DNA of 64,000 nt from Opitutus sp. GTDB taxonomy: Bacteria; Verrucomicrobiota; Verrucomicrobiia; Opitutales; Opitutaceae. Under the pieces are notes generated by a model. The model saw only the letters and a program-made list of their open reading frames with translations, was not told the DNA's origin and ran no database searches. Of this stretch, positions 18,801-26,535 are shown in pieces. Both the position numbers and the translations under genes were made by a program. Numbering within the stretch: position 1 is the first letter of the stretch; each line of letters starts with the position of its first letter. Location: positions 186,001 through 250,000 of the forward strand of contig JANPZY010000004.1 of the NCBI GenBank assembly GCA_024707325.1, given 5' to 3'.

Positions 18801-21368
18801 ATGGCCTCCGTCACCGCGAAACAGACCCCGATGATGCAACAGTATTTCGAGGTTCGGCGCGAACTCTCGAAAGACACGCTCCTGCTGTTTCGCCTCGGCG
18901 ATTTCTTCGAGCTTTTCTTCGACGACGCGGTGGTCGCTTCGCGCCTGCTGGGACTCACGCTCACGAAGCGGCAGGATCATCCGATGGCGGGTCTGCCGGC
19001 GCACGCGCTGGACAATTACGTCAACAAACTGCTCGCCGCGGGCAAAAAGGTCGCGATCTGCGATCAGGCCGAACCGGCCAAGGCCGGCAAGCTCGTGCGT
19101 CGCCAGCTCACGCGCATCCTGTCGCCCGGCACGACACTAGCCGCGAGCCAGCTCGACGCTTCGCGTAATCACTACCTCTGCGCGCTCGCGGTGGACAAAG
19201 CCGGACTGCACGCGGCGTGGCTCGATCTTTCCACGGCGGAGTTTCGCGTCGCGACCGATGCCTCGATCGCGAATTTGTTGCCCGTCCTCACCGCGCTCGA
19301 TCCGGCGGAGCTCTTGCTGATCGAGGGCGAACGCGAACGCTGGCAGGCGGCGCCGCACGAGCAGACCGCGTTGCACGCCCTCGCTTCGTTTGCGGGCGGC
19401 CGACTCGTCTCGGAGTTGTCGGGTTATCATTTCGAAACCGGCACCGGGGCGAAGACGGTGATGGATACCCTCGGAGTCCTGAACCTCGAAGGCTTCGGTC
19501 TCTCGCACACGCATCCGGCGCTCGGTCCGGCGGGCGCGCTTGTTTACTATGCGACGGAAAATCTCTGTGCGAAACCGGAAAACCTTCGTGGCCTGCAGGA
19601 GTATCGCAGCGCGAAATCGCTCCTGCTCGATCCGGCCACGCTGCGCAATCTGGAGATCTTCGAGTCCGCGCGCGGCGGTCGCGAAGGCTCGCTGATCCAG
19701 GCGATCAATCGCACGTCCACCGCCGCCGGCGCGCGCCGTCTCGAACAATGGCTCGCCGCGCCCACGCTCGACCTCGACGAGATTCGTCGTCGTCAGCAGA
19801 TCGTCGGCGAACTGCGCGAACAGCCGAGCCGGCTCGCGGCCTTGCGCGAATCGCTCGCGCTCGTGCGTGACATCCCGCGCATTCTCGGTCGGCTGCAAAA
19901 CCGTCTGCGCAATCCGCGCGAACTCGGTGGCGTGCGCGACACGCTCGCGCAGATTCCGCTCATCCGCGCCGAACTGGCCGCGTTCGCCGGCTCTCAACTC
20001 TCCGCCCTCAACGCTCAACTGCACGAGCTTCCCGAGCTGCGACAGCTCCTCGCGTCCTCGCTCGCGGACGAGTTGCCGAACGATCTCGCCGACGGGAATT
20101 TCATCCGCGGCGGTTACGACGCGAAGCTCGACGAACTGCGCGCGCTCACGAGCGGCAACAAGAACTGGCTCTCGGAACTCGAGCGCGCCGAGCAGGAACG
20201 CACGGGCATTCGCAGCCTGAAGGTCAGGTTCACGAATAATTTCGGTTACTACATCGAGGTCACCAAGGCCAACCTCCACCTCGTGCCGTCGGATTACATC
20301 CGTCGGCAGACGACGGTCGGCGGCGAGCGCTACGTGACCGAGGCGCTGCGACAGAAGGAAAAGGAAATCTTCCACGCCGAGGAGAACGCGCAGGCGCGCG
20401 AGTTGGAGTTGTTCAACGATCTCGTCGCGAAGGTGCTCGATCACTCGATCGCGCTCGCGCACACCGCCGACGCGCTCGCGGAGCTCGACGTGCTCGCGGG
20501 CTGGGCCGTGCTCGCGCGCGAGTGGGATTACACCTGCCCGACGCTCGACGACGGCAACGTGCTCGAAATCATCGAGGGACGTCACCCCGTCGTGGAGCAG
20601 ATGCTCCGCTCGCCCGAAGTTTCGCCCGCGCGCGGCAGCTCGGCGGGCTTCGTGCCCAATGACACGCTTCTCTCCTGCGACGACGCGCAGATCGCGTTGC
20701 TCACCGGTCCCAACATGGCCGGTAAATCGACCTACATTCGCCAGGTCGCACTCATTACGCTGCTCGCGCAGATCGGTTGCTGGGTGCCTGCGAAATCCTG
20801 CCGCGTCGGCCTCGTGGATCGCATTTTCTCGCGCGTCGGCGCGAGCGACGACCTCGCGCGCGGCAACTCGACCTTCATGGTCGAGATGAACGAGACCGCG
20901 AACATCCTGAACAACGCGACGAACCGCTCACTCATCATCCTCGACGAAATCGGCCGCGGCACGTCGACCTACGACGGACTTTCGATCGCGTGGGCGGTCG
21001 TGGAGCATCTGCATCGCGATCCCACGAACGGCCCGCGCACGCTCTTCGCGACGCATTACCAGGAACTCACGCAGCTCGAGAAACACTTGCCGCGTCTGCG
21101 CAATTACTCCGTCGCCGTGAAGGAGTGGAACGACGAAATCGTGTTCGTGCGCCGCGTCGTTTCCGGCGCCGCCGACCGCAGCTACGGTATCCAGGTGGCC
21201 CGCCTCGCCGGCCTTCCGCTCACCGTCATCGACCGCGCGAAAACGATTCTCGCGAAACTCGAGAGCGACGACACGAGCGTCTCTCTTCCCGCCGCGACGC
21301 CGCAGGCGAAACCGAAGAAAAAAATCTCGGTCACGCCAGCCGACGACGCGCAGCTCAGCCTGCTGTGA
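18801..21368 (+). CDS. mutS: DNA mismatch repair protein MutS
   Basis: 855 residues, the usual size. The N-terminal mismatch-binding domain has TPMMQQYFEV and the FFELF motif (Phe-x-Glu wedge). The ATPase has the Walker A GPNMAGKST (636-644), the signature STFMVEMNETA, the Walker B LIILDEIGRGTSTYDG and the switch FATHYQEL. The extreme C-terminus ends AQLSLL, which fits a beta-clamp-binding motif. No mutL is in the window. Confidence 0.98.
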   Translation: MASVTAKQTPMMQQYFEVRRELSKDTLLLFRLGDFFELFFDDAVVASRLLGLTLTKRQDHPMAGLPAHALDNYVNKLLAAGKKVAICDQAEPAKAGKLVRRQLTRILSPGTTLAASQLDASRNHYLCALAVDKAGLHAAWLDLSTAEFRVATDASIANLLPVLTALDPAELLLIEGERERWQAAPHEQTALHALASFAGGRLVSELSGYHFETGTGAKTVMDTLGVLNLEGFGLSHTHPALGPAGALVYYATENLCAKPENLRGLQEYRSAKSLLLDPATLRNLEIFESARGGREGSLIQAINRTSTAAGARRLEQWLAAPTLDLDEIRRRQQIVGELREQPSRLAALRESLALVRDIPRILGRLQNRLRNPRELGGVRDTLAQIPLIRAELAAFAGSQLSALNAQLHELPELRQLLASSLADELPNDLADGNFIRGGYDAKLDELRALTSGNKNWLSELERAEQERTGIRSLKVRFTNNFGYYIEVTKANLHLVPSDYIRRQTTVGGERYVTEALRQKEKEIFHAEENAQARELELFNDLVAKVLDHSIALAHTADALAELDVLAGWAVLAREWDYTCPTLDDGNVLEIIEGRHPVVEQMLRSPEVSPARGSSAGFVPNDTLLSCDDAQIALLTGPNMAGKSTYIRQVALITLLAQIGCWVPAKSCRVGLVDRIFSRVGASDDLARGNSTFMVEMNETANILNNATNRSLIILDEIGRGTSTYDGLSIAWAVVEHLHRDPTNGPRTLFATHYQELTQLEKHLPRLRNYSVAVKEWNDEIVFVRRVVSGAADRSYGIQVARLAGLPLTVIDRAKTILAKLESDDTSVSLPAATPQAKPKKKISVTPADDAQLSLL

Positions 21369-21379
21369 TCGGGAGGAGT

Positions 21380-21551
21380 TAATCACGGAAGCACAGAAAC
21401 ACGGAAGGGACGGGAATCGCGGAAACGCGAAAGAGCGGAAACGCGGAACGGCCCCTTCGTCTCGGACAACAGACCTCGTTGCCACGGCTCGATCGAAACC
21501 GATCTGAAACTCCTTCCTCCGGTTTCCGTGCTTCCGTGTTTCCGTGATTAA
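21380..21551. repeat. long inverted repeat, CACGGAAGCAC type
   Basis: The left arm 21380-21405 begins TAATCACGGAAGCAC and the right arm 21526-21551 is its near-perfect reverse complement. The ~120-bp interior repeats GGAA/CGGAAACGCG motifs. It fills the gap between the convergent mutS and J-domain genes. A related element is at 48604. Confidence 0.7.
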
Positions 21552-21559
21552 TCTGCTTC

Positions 21560-22465
21560 TTAGCTCGCGCGGTGCGTGCGGCGAAACACCTCGTGATAAG
21601 GCGCCGGCTCGGCCCGCGGACGTCGCTCGCGGGGACGTGGCCGCGTCCAGTCTTCCTCCCACAATTCGATCTTCGCATTGAGCTCGCGCAGCTGGGCGCG
21701 CAATCCGCGATAGTCGCGCCCGAGCTCCGTTTCGACGCGCCGCTCGAGTTTTTTGCGGTCGGCCTCCGACTGCGTGAAATGCCAGGCCGGCGAGCGTTGA
21801 TAGAGATCGAACTTGTGCTCGAGGTCGCGTTCCGCCGCGCGCAATTCCTCCACCGCGTTTTGCAACCGACTCAGCGGTGATTGCACGCTCAGCACGTCGT
21901 GCGCGGCTTCCCACTCGACCTCAAGTCGCGCCAACCAGTCCACGTCGCCGGCATCCCACGCCGCCTGGACTTGATGCCAGAGCTTTTGTCGCGCGGGCGT
22001 CCACTCGCCACCGTGGTCGGGATGAAGACGCTGCACGAGACGGCGGTAAATATCACGCGCCGCGCGCACCGGTTTCGGTCCCGGTTGGGGAAAAAAATCT
22101 TCGATCCGCGCCTGCCGCCGGCGCGACGTGTTTTCCTCCTCTTCGGAGGCGGGACGGGACTTGTTTCCCGCCGAACTGCCGTGGGCGTCCTGCACCTCCT
22201 GCCAGACTCGTTTCACCGAGCGGCCCGTGTGCGCCGAGCGAGCCTCAGCCTCCTGCACGCGCCGCGCTTTGGTGAACACCTCGCGCTCGAGCTCGCGCAG
22301 CGCCGTCAAATGGAGCGGGAACGTGCGATGCTTCCACGCTTCGAACGCCGGCACATCGACTTCCTCATGCTGGTGCAGTTCGCGCGTGGCTTCCTCGAGT
22401 CGCCGCCGCAGTTCCTGATAGGTCTGCCAGACTTCGTCCCGCAGCGGCCGATCGTCGATCAGCAT
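21560..22465 (-). CDS. J-domain-like protein
   Basis: About 301 residues from the ATG at 22465 (MLIDDRPLRDEVW); a GTG at 22546 would add 27 basic residues. The N-terminal ~100 residues are a Glu/Arg-rich coiled coil. A J-domain-like helix pair with the HPD tripeptide (LVQRLHPDHGGEWTPARQ) lies near the middle and should contact an Hsp70, followed by another charged coiled coil to the end. Between is a disordered linker. The function beyond Hsp70 recruitment is unknown. The frame remains open far upstream, but that part is Arg-rich shadow sequence and overlaps a repeat. Confidence 0.65.
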   Translation of the reverse strand: MLIDDRPLRDEVWQTYQELRRRLEEATRELHQHEEVDVPAFEAWKHRTFPLHLTALRELEREVFTKARRVQEAEARSAHTGRSVKRVWQEVQDAHGSSAGNKSRPASEEEENTSRRRQARIEDFFPQPGPKPVRAARDIYRRLVQRLHPDHGGEWTPARQKLWHQVQAAWDAGDVDWLARLEVEWEAAHDVLSVQSPLSRLQNAVEELRAAERDLEHKFDLYQRSPAWHFTQSEADRKKLERRVETELGRDYRGLRAQLRELNAKIELWEEDWTRPRPRERRPRAEPAPYHEVFRRTHRAS

Positions 22466-22648
22466 CAACGCGGTCGTCGGCGCCGCGATCGTGCGGGGCT
22501 TGGAGCGACGTCGGCGCGGCTTGGAAGTGGACTCGGAACGGGGCACAGGGAAACGAACCGCAGACTTTCCGCGAAGGCCAACCCGGACGCAAAGCCGGAG
22601 ACGCAATCGTCCGCAGTCGGCCAAAGGTCCGACCGGAAAAACGAGCGG

Positions 22649-22737
22649 TAAACGCAAAGACGCAAAGAACCTCGAAGTTCGCGAAGATCCTCTGACCTCT
22701 TTGCGCTGCTTTGCCTTCGTGGCGCCTTCGCGTTTAG
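22649..22737. repeat. inverted repeat, GCAAAGACGCAAAG type
   Basis: The left part, TAAACGCAAAGACGCAAAG at 22649, is opposed by a right part ending CTTCGCGTTTA at 22737, with the inner arms GAAGTTCGCGAAG and CTTTGCGCTGCTTTG. It lies in the gap upstream of the flavin monooxygenase gene. Same family as 34477-34667. Confidence 0.55.
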
Positions 22738-22755
22738 TGCCCGTAATTCCACTCC

Positions 22756-23775
22756 ATGAAAAAGCTCGGCTTCCTGTCCTTCGGCCACTGGTCCACCTCG
22801 CCTCACTCGGCGGCACGCTCCGCGTCGGACGTGTTGTTGCAGTCGATCGATCTCGCGGTCGAAGCCGAACGCCTCGGCTGGGATGGCGCTTATTTCCGCG
22901 TGCATCACTTCGCACGCCAGCTCGCCTCGCCGTTTCCGCTGCTCGCCGCCATCGGTGCACGCACGCGCAAAATCGAGATCGGCACCGGGGTGATCGACAT
23001 GCGCTACGAGAATCCGCACTACATGGCCGAGGACGCCGGCGCCGCGGATCTGATCGCCGGCTCGCGTCTGCAACTCGGCATCAGCCGCGGCTCGCCCGAG
23101 CAAGTCATCGATGGTTGGCGTCATTTCGGCTACGCCCCCGCGGACGGCGAAGACGACGCCACGATGGGCCGACGCCACGCGCAGGTGTTTCTCGAACTTT
23201 TAAGCGGAAAAGGCTTCGCCCAGCCGCACCCGCGTCCGATGTTTCCCAATCCCCCGGGACTTCTCCGGCTCGAGCCTTTCTCTCCCACCCTGCGCGAGCG
23301 CATCTGGTGGGGATCCGCCACCAACGCCACGGCGATCTGGGCCGCGAAGCTCGGCATGAATCTCCAGAGCTCGACGCTCAAGTTCGACGAAACGGGCGAG
23401 CCGCTGCACGTGCAGCAAGCCGCGCAAATCCGCGCCTTCCGCCAAGCGTGGAAGGAGGCCGGCCATACCCGCACGCCACGCGTTTCCGTGAGTCGGAGCA
23501 TTTTCCCGCTCATCGACGATCGCGACCGCGCCTACTTCGGCGGCAGTGACGACGAAGAGGATCAGTTCGGCATCATCGACTCCGCGCGCGCCGTTTTCGG
23601 TCGCGGCTACGCGGCGGAGCCCGACGTCCTGATCGAGCAGTTGAAAAAAGACGAAGCGATTGCTGAAGCCGACACGATCCTCTTCACGATCCCGAACCAG
23701 CTCGGCGTCGAGTATAACGTCCACGTCCTCGAATCGATCCTCACCCACCTCGCGCCCGGGCTCGGTTGGAGGTAA
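22756..23775 (+). CDS. LLM-class flavin-dependent (luciferase-like) monooxygenase
   Basis: 339 residues with a bacterial-luciferase-like TIM barrel. The N-terminus MKKLGFLSFGHW, the segment AERLGWDGAYFRVHHFARQLASPFPLLAAI and IEIGTGVIDMRYENPHYMAEDA match the F420/FMN-dependent LLM family. The substrate cannot be predicted; such enzymes often act in catabolism of sulfonates, aldehydes or xenobiotics. The gene stands alone, bracketed by two different inverted repeats. Confidence 0.85.
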   Translation: MKKLGFLSFGHWSTSPHSAARSASDVLLQSIDLAVEAERLGWDGAYFRVHHFARQLASPFPLLAAIGARTRKIEIGTGVIDMRYENPHYMAEDAGAADLIAGSRLQLGISRGSPEQVIDGWRHFGYAPADGEDDATMGRRHAQVFLELLSGKGFAQPHPRPMFPNPPGLLRLEPFSPTLRERIWWGSATNATAIWAAKLGMNLQSSTLKFDETGEPLHVQQAAQIRAFRQAWKEAGHTRTPRVSVSRSIFPLIDDRDRAYFGGSDDEEDQFGIIDSARAVFGRGYAAEPDVLIEQLKKDEAIAEADTILFTIPNQLGVEYNVHVLESILTHLAPGLGWR

Positions 23776-23779
23776 GTAG

Positions 23780-24050
23780 AACCACGAAAAGGACGAAACA
23801 CACGAAAGGGAAAGGCGGGTTAGGAAGGTTCCCAGTCCTGATCTCCATTCAGTGACTCACGCTGCCCGCGCCGTTTGGCGGATTCGTCCTTCGTGTCGAT
23901 TAGTAGTTCAAACGAATACCCCCGCTTCTGCTCCAGGGACGCCGTTTTTTAACCTGCGCTTTATTTTAACTTCGCAGCTTAGGCCCTGCGTTTCACCGCC
24001 GCCTTGGCGGGTTCATCTTTCGTGTATTTCGTGTCCTTTCGTGGTTCCAC
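23780..24050. repeat. inverted repeat, CACGAAAGGACGAAA type
   Basis: The left arm (23780-23815, AGAACCACGAAAAGGACG at its start) is mirrored by a right arm (24012-24050, ending CCTTTCGTGGTTCCAC). About 195 bp of unrelated sequence with no gene lies between. It occupies the whole space between the monooxygenase and the convergent hydrolase, starting 5 bp after the stop codon. Confidence 0.65.
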
Positions 24051-24583
24051 TCAATGAGCCGGCTCAGCCCGTGGCGCGAGGCGGTCGAGCGCCGCTTTGA
24101 TCGCTTGCAGATAATTCGGATGCCAGAGCTCGTGATCGGCTTCGGGCACGACGGTGTAGGTGCACTGGCGGTAGAAATCGCGCACGGCCTCGGCGCGTCG
24201 GTGCATCTGGCCGTCTTCCTTGGCGCCCACGAGCACGTCGGCCGGCGTATCGGCATTGCCCCCTGGTAGGAAATCATCCACCGCTCCGGCTCATCGTCGT
24301 CCTCCAGGAAAAACGGCGAGATCGAACCGAGGATCAGATGCCGGGCCCGGAGCGCACCCAGATGCGAGTAGAGAGCATCGAGAGAGAACCCCATCACGAT
24401 CTTCCCTGCCGTTTGCGCACCGACCTGCTCAAACACCGCAGCCGACCCAAAGTTCGGCTGCGGCCCGCTCCAATCCAGTTGAACAAATTCCGTCTCCCAG
24501 CCCGAGGCGTGGACGAACTCCGTGAAAGGTCGAAACCGCCGCTCCGCTCCCGGCATCGGCGGCACTATGGTCAGCACTGGCAT
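24051..24583 (-). CDS. small alpha/beta hydrolase-like protein (one apparent frameshift)
   Basis: Restored length ~177 residues. The N-terminus MPVLTIVPPMPGAERRFRPF leads into GKIVMGFSLDALYSHL, with GFSLDA as a nucleophile elbow (G-x-S-x-x). EADHELWHPNYL near the C-terminus supplies the His. The frame breaks at the C5 run 24259-24263 (G5 on the coding strand), where one base is missing. Restoring it joins WMISYQGG to NADTPADVLVGAKED without loss. It resembles small esterases of the serine-hydrolase superfamily; no substrate is suggested. The start codon abuts the reverse-transcriptase remnant. Confidence 0.6.
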
Positions 24584-24600
24584 GCAAACCCGATGTTCAT

Positions 24601-24825
24601 CGGTCGGTAAACGTCAATGGCACCCGTTCGCCTTCCACGGTAACGCACTGCGCGGCGCCCGCGCGTCAACCCGTCCGACTGGTCGTTCACCCCGTGATCC
24701 AAGTTGTTCACATACACGTTGGAGGTGAGCCGTGAGAGCGGACCGCCTTGCGGCGTGTAGCGCTCGTTCGGCGTGATGGTCCTGCGTCCTGATTTCTCCT
24801 CTACAATGGAAGCTTTCAGCCACAC
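24601..24825 (-). pseudogene. reverse transcriptase fragment (group II intron type), degenerate
   Basis: The minus-strand translation contains TPQGGPLSRLTSNVYVNNLD, which matches the conserved GTPQGGxxSPLLSN(I/V)xLxxLD segment of group II intron reverse transcriptases. Downstream, VRYRGR stands where FVRYADD would be, so the catalytic Asp pair is lost. There is neither an N- nor a C-terminal remainder. It is a relic and cannot be active. Confidence 0.6.
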
Positions 24826-25144
24826 AGCACACTGCTGTCGCTCACGCGGCGAGCCACCAACTAAATAAAGCGGCGAGCAGAATCGTTCCGAAGTAGTCGC
24901 TGAGGTCGGCGGCCATGATTTCGTCTCGCCCCTTCGACCGAGTGCGGCCCCTTCGCTCCAGCGTCGTTACCGCCTTTGTCGCTACTACGGACCGCTCCGA
25001 CTTCTTTGGCGACCGGACGAGCCTCGTAGTTTGGCCGCTTGCACCCGCCGGTGCGCCGCGTGGCGCATCCCCGAATATCCATCTCTTACGTCCACGACCT
25101 GCACGCTCATTCCGTGGCCCCCGCCCCCGCCGTGGTGATAACTG

Positions 25145-25475
25145 GACCAATCGACAACTTCCTTGTCCACCGGCTGCACTGCCACGTAGATCCGGTTCGC
25201 CGCAGGAAACGCCAGTATCGTTTCAGCTCCGCAGAGTCCCCACCATCGCGACACCTCCGCTACGACGCGCCCGCGCACCGTCGTCCCGTCCGGCAATCGC
25301 ACCCCAACAAACTCGCTCTGCGCATTTCGCGCCGCCGCTTCCAGCGGCCAGTCGCATCTCGGCAAATCGGATCGATGGCTCCGCCATCCAACCGGCAAAC
25401 GTCGCATATTTGATCCCTTCCCGCCGGGCGAACGCCGCCATCGTCACCGCTTGTCCGATCGGCAGAAGGCCCAGT
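25145..25475 (-). mobile_element. IS66-type insertion sequence remnant (fused tnpA/tnpB fragments)
   Basis: The first piece, MAAFARREGIKYATFAGWM, matches the helix-turn-helix of the IS66 accessory protein TnpA. After an internal deletion and a frameshift the piece FVGVRLPDGTTVRG matches its C-terminal strand. The next piece, LAFPAANRIYVAVQPVD, matches the first residues of TnpB, which then breaks off. The large transposase gene and both ends are absent, so this is a dead fragment. Together with the reverse-transcriptase relic it marks 24.6-25.8 kb as an insertion hot spot. I see no intact gene in 24826-25823. Confidence 0.6.
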
Positions 25476-25823
25476 CGCGCCGTTTGAGTTCCGCCTAGTT
25501 TTCCCACCCGCAGCCGGGGCATGTCCTTCTCCAGCTCTTTCGGTTCGCCGCGCCCCCATAAGGGCACCGGCGTCGAGCACAGCATCCGCGGTCCTCTCAC
25601 TCAAAGATCGCGTCGGGCGGCGCCGTTCATGGCCCTTTTCGGCGAACAAGCGCGCGTGTCCGATCCGGAAAGCGGGCGCCGTGGGGGCATGATTAAGCAT
25701 CGGCCGGGCAATCGCGCGCAAAACACGAACCCGTCGTGAAATGAATAATACAGGCATTCGATTCGTCGCTTGACCGCGCCATCTCCTTAACGAACCTACA
25801 AACACCACATCCCTTCAACTATC

Positions 25824-26438
25824 ATGAACCTCCCGCTTCCGTCCCACTCGCGCAAAATCATCGCCGCTTTGCCTGTTATCATCGGTGCGAATTCCGCCTC
25901 CGCTGAGATCATTTACTGGCAGGAATCCTCAGGAGCGAGCCGCAACTTCTCCATCGACTTCAACTTCGTTGACAAAACGATTGGCGGATCATGGACGCCT
26001 GGATCCGTCAATCTGATGTGGAAAGGTGGGCTTATGGTCTCTGCCTACGGTGGCGGTATCGCCAGCAGCGAAGGACAGGTCTCGCTTCTCAGTTTCGGAG
26101 ACCTGATCGACGATCAACTAACCTTCGACTACGCCTATACTTCCTCTTGGCCGAGCAGCAGCGAGCCGGGCTACGCAGGCTTCCAATTTACAGTCGATGA
26201 TTCCACCTACTATGGGTGGGCTCTTTTCGGGGTGGATCCAGATGCGGAGAATGTTTTTGATGCCAACCTGACCCTCTACGGTTTCGCCTACGACAATACC
26301 GGCGCGGCCATCACGGCCGGTGCCATTTCCGCGGTCCCCGAACCGACGACCACCACTGCGATCGCCGGCCTCCTCGCCGGTTCGGCCGCCGCCTTCGCAG
26401 TCCGCCGCCGCCGAAAGGCCCAGCTCGCGGCCGTCTGA
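25824..26438 (+). CDS. PEP-CTERM sorting-domain protein
   Basis: 204 residues. The N-terminal signal peptide (~1-27) ends near NSASAEI. The mature part is rich in Ser, Tyr and Gly with a beta-sandwich look and no Cys. The C-terminus has the sorting signal: VPEPTT (~173-178), a hydrophobic helix (AIAGLLAGSAAAFAV) and the basic tail RRRRKAQ. It is expected to be processed by an exosortase and exported or surface-attached. No exosortase gene is in the window. A terminator follows 22 bp after the stop. Confidence 0.85.
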   Translation: MNLPLPSHSRKIIAALPVIIGANSASAEIIYWQESSGASRNFSIDFNFVDKTIGGSWTPGSVNLMWKGGLMVSAYGGGIASSEGQVSLLSFGDLIDDQLTFDYAYTSSWPSSSEPGYAGFQFTVDDSTYYGWALFGVDPDAENVFDANLTLYGFAYDNTGAAITAGAISAVPEPTTTTAIAGLLAGSAAAFAVRRRRKAQLAAV

Positions 26439-26460
26439 GTTCTTCCCAGTTTCCCCACCC

Positions 26461-26490
26461 GGAGCCGGAGAATGTTTTTCCGGCTCCTTT
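26461..26490 (+). terminator. terminator after the PEP-CTERM gene
   Basis: Stem GGAGCCGG (26461-26468) with CCGGCTCC (26480-26487), loop GAGAATGTTTT-like, then TTTCGTTTC. The T-tract is short, so strength is moderate. Confidence 0.6.
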
Positions 26491-26535
26491 CGTTTCTCCG
26501 CGACCGCGGACTATGCGGCTGCCGGGAACGGCTCG

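Noticed and set aside
24842..24916. 24-residue hydrophobic peptide (MAADLSDYFGTILLAALF...) as a type I toxin-like gene
   Set aside because: Only length and hydrophobicity support it; no antitoxin RNA promoter or clear ribosome-binding site can be shown, and it lies in relic DNA.
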